A stretch of 6,701 bases of DNA from DATEMK01 sp035275625 (GCA_035275625.1 DATEMK010000130.1:1-6701); one strand, 5' to 3'. Numbered from the stretch's first letter, positions 1 to 6,701 are shown. Notes: generated by a model not told the origin, from the sequence alone. A program made the numbers and translations.

Positions 1-153
1 AAAAATAAATCTGTCGTACTAATGTATCAAAAATGCCTCATCTAAAAGTATGATTTTGTTAATCAGAAACCCGATCAAGCAAAAATCATTTAATTTCACA
101 ACTCGAATTGAAAAGGAAAATGTAAGTCAATTATTGATTAAGAAATTTATAAA
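1..153. other. AT-rich non-coding leader upstream of the array
   Basis: I see no gene here. On the + strand all three frames are closed by early stops (TAA near positions 4, 20 and 43), and no hairpin followed by a T-run marks a terminator. The stretch probably holds the promoter of the three-gene array, because it is the only sizeable non-coding DNA in the window. I could not find a convincing Bacteroidota promoter (TAnnTTTG at -7 with TTG near -33) at proper spacing. The last 15 bases (139-153) begin with a TAA in frame with the first gene and resemble the leaders of the other two genes. Confidence 0.6.
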
Positions 154-2334
154 ATGATTTCGAAAATACTGTTACTGATCATTTTTATCTTTTCAGTTTG
201 CAACAGGATAAACGGGCAAACTACGTGGATGTATCCTGTCAATCACCAGAATTATAACGGATTAAATTTTTCTCCCTTGCATGATGATGTTTGCGGCATT
301 ATAGATCTTGATATAAGTCCTGACAGCTCTTTGTATTTTCTTGCCAGGACGGCCAGCGGAGGTGAAAAGGGAATTTACAGGTATGATCTTGCAGCAGATT
401 CTGTTGCAATGTATCTTGGTCTTACATCCCTGCTTAGCTATAAGGAGATCATATCGAATGTAAGAGCAACACCGGATTCAGGTTTTATTTTTGGCTCAAG
501 CAGCTGGCTTACCGGTGGACCCGGACAGTTTCACACTTCAATTAAAAAATACACAAAAAATGCATCGCAGGAATGGTCAGTCTATATGGATATTATTAAT
601 CCCACAGGAGGGCATTGGACGAATCATGTCATGCCAAATAATGCAGGAAATTATTTTGCTTTGGTTTATTCTCAGTTTCCGACAGATACTTTATATGAAA
701 TTAACAACCTCGGTATTGTAATTGATTCCTTACCATTGCCGTGGTCGGGGCATGGGTATCGTGCACTTTTCCAGATGCCAAACAATGATTTGCTCATGGA
801 GCAAAATACACAGCTTGTGCGCATGGATCTTTCAGGAAATACGATATGGACTTTTCCGGGATCGTTTAATTTATTATCGTTTGACAGTTCATCAATTTTT
901 GTCTGCGACACTGGTAATTCCTTTTCAATAATAAAAAAAATAAATCCGCTGGCCGGCAGCCTGGTGTGGACGGACACCATCAGCCAAATCAACATTTCCT
1001 CTATTGACGGTACATCGGACGGGGGAGTTATCATGTCGGTTGGTGTAGAACCCTTATCTGGCTTTTCGGCTGCTCCTGCACAAATGGACGGACAACTTAT
1101 AAAAACAGATGCTAACGGGAATATGCAATGGACAAAAACATATACATTTAATGAATACGGGTTGTCATTTGTCAAAGAGATCAGTCCCGGAAATTACATT
1201 ACGAGCGGAACATATTATGTATCGGATATTGACAATCCGCAGATGTGCAGTAGCAACGCATTTATTGCAACGGTGGACTCAGCGGGCAACAGTATTCTTG
1301 AAGCTGCCTCTTATATGTGGCCCGGAGATGCCAATGATAATGATACGCTGTTTGCACCGGAAGATATACTTTATACTGTAATGGCCTCAGGTAAATCCGG
1401 ACCGGTAAGGAATACACCACTTGATTGGTGGCCAATCTGGCATTTCAGCTCTTATGCATTTGACTGGTCGTCTTCGTTTGCAAATGGAGTAAATGTGAAA
1501 CATGCAGATTTTGATAACAGCGGAATGATTGATACTGCTGATGTAAATATGTACATGGCATATCCCCAGTTATGGTATTTAAATGAGCTGTATCCTTTGC
1601 GAACACCTGAGCAGACATTCTCCACGCAACCGGATTTTATTCTTCAGCCCGAAAACGATACGGTAGATCCCGGTGATGTGATGCGTTTTTATGTTATTGC
1701 AGGAAGTACATCTCTGCCAGTGGACAGTGTCTTTGGAATAGCCTTTTTAGCCTTGTATGATTATTTGAATACGGATATGAATCAACCTGTAGTAACTATC
1801 AGCAACAGCGATTTTGGAATTCCCGGAACAAATATGTCGGGTGCCGGTTTGGGGATGGGTGAATTCAGAATGGTATTCTGCAGAACAGATAGTACGAATG
1901 TGTACCAACTGCATGATACATTAGCTGTCATTGAACTTACTGCCAATTCAGGAATTACTTCCCCCACAAGCTTTTCGTTTCAGTTCTTTTCCTTTTACTC
2001 CATGACACTCAGCACTTCAAAAGTTGGATTTAACCTGGTGAGCAATCCGGTGATGATTGATCCGGCTTTGGTGAATATAAAAGAAAATACTTTAAATAAT
2101 GAGATAAATATTTTTCCTAATCCCGTAAAACACAAAATCAAAATTCAAAGTTCAACCCTTGAAATTGAAAAAATTGAAATCCGGAATGTAATGGGAGAAG
2201 TGATAGTGCATAAAGCACTTGCTGACATAAAAAATGCGGAAACAGATTTAAGCAATTTAGAAAACGGGATGTATTTTTTGAAAGTTTATACAAACAAAAA
2301 AACAGAGGATATAAAATTTATTGTGAACCATTAA
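154..2334 (+). CDS. Secreted beta-propeller / dockerin-like / cohesin-like protein with T9SS type A sorting domain (paralogue 1)
   Basis: This 726-residue exported protein has no recognised enzyme domain and its specific function is unknown. Residues 1-21 are a Sec signal peptide (K4, hydrophobic core 5-15, likely cleavage ING|QTT). Seven repeats follow at about 47-90, 99-147, 155-194, 202-236, 238-276, 281-331 and 337-386. They alternate a strand such as PDSGFIF or SDGGVIM with a closing strand such as LIKTDANGNMQW, which I infer to be a seven-bladed beta-propeller. A dockerin-like pair comes next: loop 1 at 392-404 after WPG, and loop 2 at 452-463 (D452, D454, S456, G457, D460, D463). Residues about 490-640 resemble a cohesin beta-sandwich (PGDVMRFYVIAG, then GIAFLALYDY). 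Residues 650-726 are a T9SS type A sorting domain with FPNP at 654-657 and a late ENGMYFLKVY strand. The start is secure: an in-frame TAA at 139-141 leaves no earlier ATG. Domain calls rest on pattern recognition: the sorting domain is firm, the cohesin-like call moderate. Confidence 0.93.
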   Translation: MISKILLLIIFIFSVCNRINGQTTWMYPVNHQNYNGLNFSPLHDDVCGIIDLDISPDSSLYFLARTASGGEKGIYRYDLAADSVAMYLGLTSLLSYKEIISNVRATPDSGFIFGSSSWLTGGPGQFHTSIKKYTKNASQEWSVYMDIINPTGGHWTNHVMPNNAGNYFALVYSQFPTDTLYEINNLGIVIDSLPLPWSGHGYRALFQMPNNDLLMEQNTQLVRMDLSGNTIWTFPGSFNLLSFDSSSIFVCDTGNSFSIIKKINPLAGSLVWTDTISQINISSIDGTSDGGVIMSVGVEPLSGFSAAPAQMDGQLIKTDANGNMQWTKTYTFNEYGLSFVKEISPGNYITSGTYYVSDIDNPQMCSSNAFIATVDSAGNSILEAASYMWPGDANDNDTLFAPEDILYTVMASGKSGPVRNTPLDWWPIWHFSSYAFDWSSSFANGVNVKHADFDNSGMIDTADVNMYMAYPQLWYLNELYPLRTPEQTFSTQPDFILQPENDTVDPGDVMRFYVIAGSTSLPVDSVFGIAFLALYDYLNTDMNQPVVTISNSDFGIPGTNMSGAGLGMGEFRMVFCRTDSTNVYQLHDTLAVIELTANSGITSPTSFSFQFFSFYSMTLSTSKVGFNLVSNPVMIDPALVNIKENTLNNEINIFPNPVKHKIKIQSSTLEIEKIEIRNVMGEVIVHKALADIKNAETDLSNLENGMYFLKVYTNKKTEDIKFIVNH

Positions 2335-2349
2335 AAAATGTATAAAATG
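2332..2349 (+). promoter_or_regulatory. Translation-start leader of paralogue 2, overlapping the stop of paralogue 1
   Basis: This site decides the start of paralogue 2. Aligned back from the ATG at 2347, the preceding 15 bases match those before paralogue 1 (139-153) at 13 of 15 positions, and 10 of 15 are shared by all three genes. Each leader begins with an in-frame TAA exactly 15 nt before the ATG; here that TAA is the stop codon of paralogue 1. The alternative ATG at 2338 exists because of one base (G at 2340, where paralogue 1 has T at 147), so it looks incidental. The ATGATTTCGAAAA that follows is also shared with paralogue 1. There is no Shine-Dalgarno sequence, and the A-rich leader fits Bacteroidota initiation. 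Confidence 0.7.
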
Positions 2350-4533
2350 ATTTCGAAAAAATTATTACTGATCATTTTTATCCTTTCGGTTTGGTGCAGG
2401 GTAAACGGGCAATCAACGTGGATTTATAATCTGAGTTATCATACTACTGATGGTTTTTCAATGTTAGATAATGATAATGTTTCTGGAATCCAAGTCGCAG
2501 CAATCAGCCCTGACAGTTCGGTGTATATGATAGCGAAAATCTGGCCAGATCATTTTTATTATCTTTATAAATTTGATTTGACTACTGATACTATAGCATG
2601 GTCAATGTATTTGCAATTGGATAATATCACTTCTTATATAACTGATATAAAATCCACAGCAGATTCCGGTTTTATTTTTTATTTAAACGATATTGATAAT
2701 GGGGGGACCGGAGAAGTGTGGTCTACCATATATAAATATGATAAAAACGGCAATATTCAATGGTCAGATACTTTGCCTGAAATTCCTCCTTACGGGGGGC
2801 ACTGGACTTATGACGTTATTCAGAATAATGCAGGTAATTATTTTGCCCTGCTTGTCAGGTATTTACCGGGCGTTACATACCTTTTATATGAGTATGATAA
2901 TTCAGGAACTATCATTGATTCCTTACCTGTGCAGGGACGTTCATTATTTCAGATGCCTAACAATGATTTATTGATTCAGCAAACTAATCAGCTTTTCCGA
3001 ATGGATCTATCGGGAAATATAGCCTGGACATTACCCGGAGCAATCAATTTGATTTCATGGGATACGTCAGCAGTATTTATTTGCAACCCCGACACAACTA
3101 ATGGTATTGCAGTAATTAAAAAAGTAAATCCGCAAAACGGAGGAATTCTGTGGACAGACACCATCAACCAGCCAAATATCACATCCATTGACGGAACATC
3201 AGACGGAGGTGTTATTATTTCAACTGGAATACCTGTAACGTATAGTTCTCAGAATTATCCTCCCCCTAATATGAACGGGCAGTTGATAAAATTAGATTTG
3301 GCTGGCACTATTCAATGGTCAAAAACGTATGTGTTCAATGAATATGGATTTAGTTTTATCAAAGAGCTTTCTCCCGGAAATTATCTCACAAGCGGAACTT
3401 ATTATGCAACAGATTTTTTTTCTCCTGTAGCTGCATTAACCCCCAACGCATTCATAGCGACAATAGATTCAGCTGGCAACAGTATTCTCGAAACAACTTC
3501 TTACATGTGGCCCGGTGATGCCAATCACAATGATACCATGTATGCACCTGAGGATGTTCTTTATACGGGAATCGCCTTAGGCAAAACCGGTCCCCGGAGA
3601 ATTATAGCAGCTGATACATTGTTTGGGCCATGGATCGGGAGCGCGTATGCCTTTGACTGGACCTCTTTGTTTCCAAATGGAGTGAACGTAAAACATGCGG
3701 ATTTTGATAACAATGGAGTAGTGGATACGGCTGATGTGAATCTATATTTGTCAACCCCTATTTTATGGGATGGATATATTTTAAGCTGGCGGTCATCCTC
3801 GCAATTATTTTCCACGCAACCCGATTTTGTATTGCAGCCCGAAAAAGATTCAGTGGCTCCGGGTGAAGTGATGCGTTTTTATGTCATTGCAGGAAACGCG
3901 GCCCAGCCGATAGACAGTGTTTACGGCATTGCTTTTTCAGCTTACTACGATTATTATCTTACTGATATGTCCGTGCCAAGTATAACTATTAGCAATAGCG
4001 ATTTCGGAATATTGGGAACGAATTTTCTGGGTTTGAGTTCTGGTGCACCTGCCGGAAGCGACATCCGGATGGTTTTCAGTAAAACGGATAATCTTAATGC
4101 TTACAATTTGTATGATACTCTTGGTGTAATAGAGTTGACCGCATACTCCGGAATTACATCTCCACAGGCATTTGCTTTACAAATCAGTTCTTTTTATGCT
4201 CTTACCAATAGTACTTCTCCTGTTGCATTTAATACAATCAACGGATCAGTGGTGATTGATGCCGGTCTGGTGAATATAGAAGCAAATGCTTTGAATAGTG
4301 AAATAAATATTTTCCCGAATCCTGTCAGGGATAAAGTTAAAATTAAAAGCCCGGCATTGAAAATTGAAAAAATTGAAATCAGGGATGTAATGGGAAAAAC
4401 AGTTCTGACAAAGATATTTGCAGATAAAGAAAATATTCAAATAGATGTGGATGATTTAGATAACGGAGTTTACTTTTTAAAAGTTTACGCGGACAAAAAA
4501 GCTGCCAATTTTAAATTTGTTCTGAATAACTGA
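2347..4533 (+). CDS. Secreted beta-propeller / dockerin-like / cohesin-like protein with T9SS type A sorting domain (paralogue 2)
   Basis: From the ATG at 2347 this is a 728-residue exported protein; starting at 2338 adds only MYK. The signal peptide is residues 1-21 (KK at 4-5, hydrophobic core, VNG|QST). The seven propeller-type repeats lie at about 48-89, 97-144, 153-195, 197-231, 233-273, 278-330 and 335-386. Dockerin-like loop 1 is at 391-403 and loop 2 at 452-463 (DFDNNGVVDTAD, with every expected ligand position filled). The cohesin-like region is about 490-640 (PGEVMRFYVIAG, then GIAFSAYYDY). The T9SS type A sorting domain is 652-728 and matches that of paralogue 1 at about 43 of 77 positions by eye, without gaps. 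The mature protein has a single cysteine (C246). Only 12 bp separate it from paralogue 1, so co-transcription is likely. The propeller and dockerin-like parts resemble paralogue 3 more than 1, whereas the sorting domain resembles paralogue 1. Substrate or partner is unknown. Confidence 0.93.
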   Translation: MISKKLLLIIFILSVWCRVNGQSTWIYNLSYHTTDGFSMLDNDNVSGIQVAAISPDSSVYMIAKIWPDHFYYLYKFDLTTDTIAWSMYLQLDNITSYITDIKSTADSGFIFYLNDIDNGGTGEVWSTIYKYDKNGNIQWSDTLPEIPPYGGHWTYDVIQNNAGNYFALLVRYLPGVTYLLYEYDNSGTIIDSLPVQGRSLFQMPNNDLLIQQTNQLFRMDLSGNIAWTLPGAINLISWDTSAVFICNPDTTNGIAVIKKVNPQNGGILWTDTINQPNITSIDGTSDGGVIISTGIPVTYSSQNYPPPNMNGQLIKLDLAGTIQWSKTYVFNEYGFSFIKELSPGNYLTSGTYYATDFFSPVAALTPNAFIATIDSAGNSILETTSYMWPGDANHNDTMYAPEDVLYTGIALGKTGPRRIIAADTLFGPWIGSAYAFDWTSLFPNGVNVKHADFDNNGVVDTADVNLYLSTPILWDGYILSWRSSSQLFSTQPDFVLQPEKDSVAPGEVMRFYVIAGNAAQPIDSVYGIAFSAYYDYYLTDMSVPSITISNSDFGILGTNFLGLSSGAPAGSDIRMVFSKTDNLNAYNLYDTLGVIELTAYSGITSPQAFALQISSFYALTNSTSPVAFNTINGSVVIDAGLVNIEANALNSEINIFPNPVRDKVKIKSPALKIEKIEIRDVMGKTVLTKIFADKENIQIDVDDLDNGVYFLKVYADKKAANFKFVLNN

Positions 4534-4550
4534 CTTAAAATATTTTCAAA
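4534..4550 (+). promoter_or_regulatory. Short A-rich spacer and start leader of paralogue 3
   Basis: Seventeen bases separate the TGA of paralogue 2 from the ATG of paralogue 3. They contain an in-frame TAA at 4536-4538, exactly 15 nt before the ATG, as in the other two leaders, followed by an A/T-rich stretch ending in AAA. No Shine-Dalgarno sequence, terminator or promoter fits in so short a gap. The in-frame TAA rules out any earlier start for paralogue 3. Confidence 0.55.
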
Positions 4551-6701
4551 ATGAAAACAAAAATGCTTCTATTGATTGTTTTTATCTTCTCGGTTTGGTT
4601 CAGCGTAATCGGGCAATCAACGTGGATTTATAATCTGAGTAGTTGTAACGGTGGAATTTACTCTCTCGTTAATGATTATGTAGCCGGAATACGGGATGCA
4701 GCCATAGGAGCAGATGGTTCTTTATACCTGTTGACAAAAAAATGGGACGGTGATTATTATTTCATTCAGAAATATGATTTAGCAACAGACACGGTTGTAT
4801 GGGAGATTTACAATTTAAATGATCCCCCGACAAGGATCAAGGCTACACCTGACTCCGGATGCATATTTTTCACTAATCATTGGAGTTTTCCTAATAATAT
4901 GACAGAGATTAAAAAATATAATAAAAATGGATTGCCCGGATGGACGGTTCAATTGGGTTATTTGTTCAATGGCGGACATTGGACATGGGATGTTATACCC
5001 AATAATGCGGGGAATTATTTTGCTTTAGTATATTCATTTCCGCCCGGGGTGGATTCCTTATTTGAATATAACAACCTGGGCATTGCTGTTGATTCGCTGG
5101 CTATGCCTGCACAAGGAGGACGTTCTTTATTCCAGATGCCTAACAATGATCTGATCGTTCAATTTCCAACCAACCTTTTGCGGATGGATCTTTCCGGAAG
5201 CGCTGTCTGGAATTTTCCCGGACAGGTTGATTTAATATCGTATGACACCTCAGCAATTTTTGTTTGTGATACAAATAATTCTTTCTCTGTAATAAAAAAA
5301 ATAAATCCTCTCAATGGAGCCCTTGTATGGACAGATACAATTAACCAACCCGCGATTACATCCATTGATGCGACTTCTGACGGAGGAGTTATTATTTCAA
5401 CAGGAATACCTCTGACATATTATTCTACTTCTACACCTCCGCCTCACATGAGTGGTGAATTAATAAAGCTTGATTCAAACGGCAATGTGCAATGGGATAA
5501 AACCTATTTATTCAACGAATATGGACTTTCGTATGTAAAAGAATTAAACCCGGGAAACTTTCTGACCAGCGGTACTTATATGTCATCACGTTTAGATTGC
5601 CCTTCCTGTCTGGCTACTCCCTGTGCACTTATAGCCACGGCAGATTCAGCCGGCAACAGCATTCTTGAAACCATTTCATACATGTGGCCCGGTGACGCCA
5701 ATCACGATACTATCATGAATGCATCTGCAGATATTCTTTATACCGTAATGGCTTTAGGTCATACAGGCCCTGTAAGAAATATAGCATTTGATGGAACGAT
5801 GGTTCCATCCGAATTAAGCGCGTATGCATTCGACTGGCCATCGTCTTTTCCAAATGGGGTGAATGTTAAACATGCTGATTTTGACAATAGCGGAATAGTA
5901 GATACAGCAGATGTGAATATATATATGCGTTATCATCAATTATGGTGTGGCTGTGACTTAAGCTGGCGTTCGTCCCAGCAATTATTTTCAACGCAACCCG
6001 ATTTTATTATTCAACCTGAAAAGGATTCGGTAGCTCCGGGGGATATAATGCGTTTTTATGTGATTGCCGGAAGCGCATCCCTGCCTGTTGACAGTGTATA
6101 TGGAATCGCTTTTTTTGCCTTTTATGATTATTGGAACACCAATATGTCACCTTCAAACTTTACTCTCTACAATAGCGATTTTGGCACATTGGGTGCAAAT
6201 CTGTATGCCGGTGGTTCAGATACCGGCATGTGTGGTATCAGGATGGCATTTTGCAGAACAGATAGTGTGAATGTATACCAGTTGTATGACACGCTGGGCG
6301 TTATTGAAATTACTTCCAATTCAGCGATTACTTTACCTGTATCATTTGCGATTCAAATAGCTTCATTTTATTCCATGACGTTAAGCACTTCACAGGTTAA
6401 TTTTAACCTGGTGAGCAATCCGGTTGTGATTGATCCTGCTTTGGTTTCAGTTAATGAGCATCAAAATGCTGATGTAACTATTTTTCCCAATCCGGCAAAT
6501 AAATTTTTAATGCTTGATAATTTAGAGGAAGGCAAAAAGGAACTATGCATTTATAATCTGCGCGGGCAAAAAATAAAAACACTTGTTTCTTATGAAAGAA
6601 GTTTCAGGATGCCGGTAAATGACCTGGAAAATGGGGTTTACACACTTCTTGTTTCATCAAATGATGAAAAGGTGTATAAAAAATTTTCGGTGAATCATTA
6701 A
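4551..6701 (+). CDS. Secreted cysteine-rich beta-propeller / dockerin-like / cohesin-like protein with a divergent T9SS type A sorting domain (paralogue 3)
   Basis: This 716-residue exported protein is complete; its TAA is the final codon of the window. The signal peptide is residues 1-21 (K2, K4, hydrophobic core, VIG|QST). The seven propeller-type repeats are at about 46-88, 92-137, 144-186, 189-225, 226-265, 269-321 and 325-376. Dockerin-like loop 1 (382-394) has lost the Glu found at its twelfth position in the other copies (Ala393 here); loop 2 at 443-454 (DFDNSGIVDTAD) is intact. The cohesin-like region is about 480-630 (PGDIMRFYVIAG, then GIAFFAFYDY). Residues 641-716 form a T9SS type A sorting domain (FPNP, then IYNLRGQKIKTL and a late ENGVYTLLV) that is clearly different from the near-matching pair on paralogues 1 and 2. 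The mature protein has eleven cysteines (32, 104, 239, 350, 353, 358, 466, 468, 561, 568, 666), against four and one in the others, which suggests disulfides outside the cell. Function is unknown; surface binding or assembly is my inference. Confidence 0.93.
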   Translation: MKTKMLLLIVFIFSVWFSVIGQSTWIYNLSSCNGGIYSLVNDYVAGIRDAAIGADGSLYLLTKKWDGDYYFIQKYDLATDTVVWEIYNLNDPPTRIKATPDSGCIFFTNHWSFPNNMTEIKKYNKNGLPGWTVQLGYLFNGGHWTWDVIPNNAGNYFALVYSFPPGVDSLFEYNNLGIAVDSLAMPAQGGRSLFQMPNNDLIVQFPTNLLRMDLSGSAVWNFPGQVDLISYDTSAIFVCDTNNSFSVIKKINPLNGALVWTDTINQPAITSIDATSDGGVIISTGIPLTYYSTSTPPPHMSGELIKLDSNGNVQWDKTYLFNEYGLSYVKELNPGNFLTSGTYMSSRLDCPSCLATPCALIATADSAGNSILETISYMWPGDANHDTIMNASADILYTVMALGHTGPVRNIAFDGTMVPSELSAYAFDWPSSFPNGVNVKHADFDNSGIVDTADVNIYMRYHQLWCGCDLSWRSSQQLFSTQPDFIIQPEKDSVAPGDIMRFYVIAGSASLPVDSVYGIAFFAFYDYWNTNMSPSNFTLYNSDFGTLGANLYAGGSDTGMCGIRMAFCRTDSVNVYQLYDTLGVIEITSNSAITLPVSFAIQIASFYSMTLSTSQVNFNLVSNPVVIDPALVSVNEHQNADVTIFPNPANKFLMLDNLEEGKKELCIYNLRGQKIKTLVSYERSFRMPVNDLENGVYTLLVSSNDEKVYKKFSVNH

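Larger units (their letters stand above)
154..6701 (+). repeat. Tandem array of three diverged paralogous genes (unit about 2.2 kb)
   Basis: Three head-to-tail copies span 154-2334, 2347-4533 and 4551-6701. They are collinear over their whole length and share landmarks in the same order: NNAGNYFAL, FQMPNND, RMDLSG, SDGGVI, FNEYG, DSAGNSILE, YMWPGDAN, NGVNVKHADFDN, FSTQPDF, MRFYVIAG and FPNP. DNA similarity is still visible by eye but broken by many substitutions, mostly at third positions, so the copies are old enough to have diverged while all frames stay open. The short start leaders also match, so the duplicated unit probably included leader plus gene. No transposase or flanking mobile-element end is present. 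The array could continue beyond 6701, where the window stops. Confidence 0.9.

Noticed and set aside
1..45. The tail of an upstream gene ending at the TAA at 43-45.
   Set aside because: The fourteen codons give no recognisable C-terminus and the composition matches the rest of the non-coding leader.
49..140. Candidate Bacteroidota promoter elements (TTTG at 55-58, TTG at 108-110, TA-rich stretches at 91 and 132).
   Set aside because: None combines a good TAnnTTTG with an upstream TTG at about 19-21 bp spacing, and in such AT-rich DNA partial matches are expected by chance.
187..216. Possible lipoprotein signal: a cysteine late in the signal peptides of paralogues 1 (C16) and 2 (C17).
   Set aside because: The residue before each cysteine is Val or Trp, not Gly, Ala or Ser, so the lipobox rule fails. 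Paralogue 3 has no cysteine there, and all three have a better Sec cleavage site before Gln22.
933..940. Runs of eight A (933-940, 5294-5301) and eight T (3414-3421) inside the genes as possible phase-variation tracts.
   Set aside because: Runs of eight are common in AT-rich genomes, the A-run encodes a conserved Lys-Lys pair, and all three frames are intact; nothing points to switching.
672..1175. A 167-codon open frame on the minus strand inside paralogue 1, plus shorter antisense and out-of-frame open frames in all three genes.
   Set aside because: They overlap well-supported secreted-protein genes, have no recognisable domain or start context, and similar minus-strand frames recur at the matching place in the other copies (2988-3188, 5159-5365) as shadows of the conserved coding sequence.
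292..1312. A PQQ-dependent dehydrogenase or other propeller enzyme for the repeat region.
   Set aside because: The repeats end with a D-x-x-G-x-x-x-W type strand reminiscent of PQQ repeats, but no cofactor-binding or catalytic residues are recognisable and the context is a multi-domain secreted protein, so no enzyme name is justified.
5598..5609. C-P-S-C in paralogue 3 as a thioredoxin-type redox site.
   Set aside because: There is no thioredoxin fold around it; it lies in a variable loop of a propeller-type repeat with a third cysteine nearby, so a disulfide or metal site is more plausible.

Overview
The window carries one thing: three consecutive, same-strand, full-length paralogous genes of about 2.2 kb each, running from 154 to the last base. 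Each encodes a secreted protein of 716 to 728 residues with the same order of parts: a Sec signal peptide, seven repeats typical of a beta-propeller, a dockerin-like pair of calcium-binding loops, a cohesin-like beta-sandwich, and a type A sorting domain of the type IX secretion system (T9SS).

The organism is almost certainly a member of the Bacteroidota. The evidence is the FPNP-type C-terminal sorting domain on all three proteins, signal peptides ending in NGQ or IGQ, AT-rich DNA, and translation starts preceded by A-rich leaders with no Shine-Dalgarno sequence. The genus cannot be told from this window.

Layout: 1-153 is AT-rich non-coding leader DNA. 154-2334 is paralogue 1. 2347-4533 is paralogue 2; its frame is open from an ATG at 2338, but the start at 2347 is better supported. 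4551-6701 is paralogue 3, whose stop codon is the last codon of the window. The gaps between genes are 12 bp (3 bp if the 2338 start is used) and 17 bp, with no room for terminators or separate promoters, so the three are probably co-transcribed. All three ATGs sit exactly 15 nt after an in-frame TAA in a similar A-rich leader. The array therefore looks like duplication of a unit made of leader plus gene.

No catalytic domain is visible. The likely fate is Sec export followed by T9SS passage across the outer membrane, then attachment to the surface or release. A propeller plus a dockerin-like and a cohesin-like module suggests binding or assembly rather than catalysis, but no substrate or partner can be read from the sequence. 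The points most worth following are the dockerin-like and cohesin-like modules within each chain, the mosaic relationships among the copies, the exchanged sorting domain and the cysteine enrichment of copy 3.
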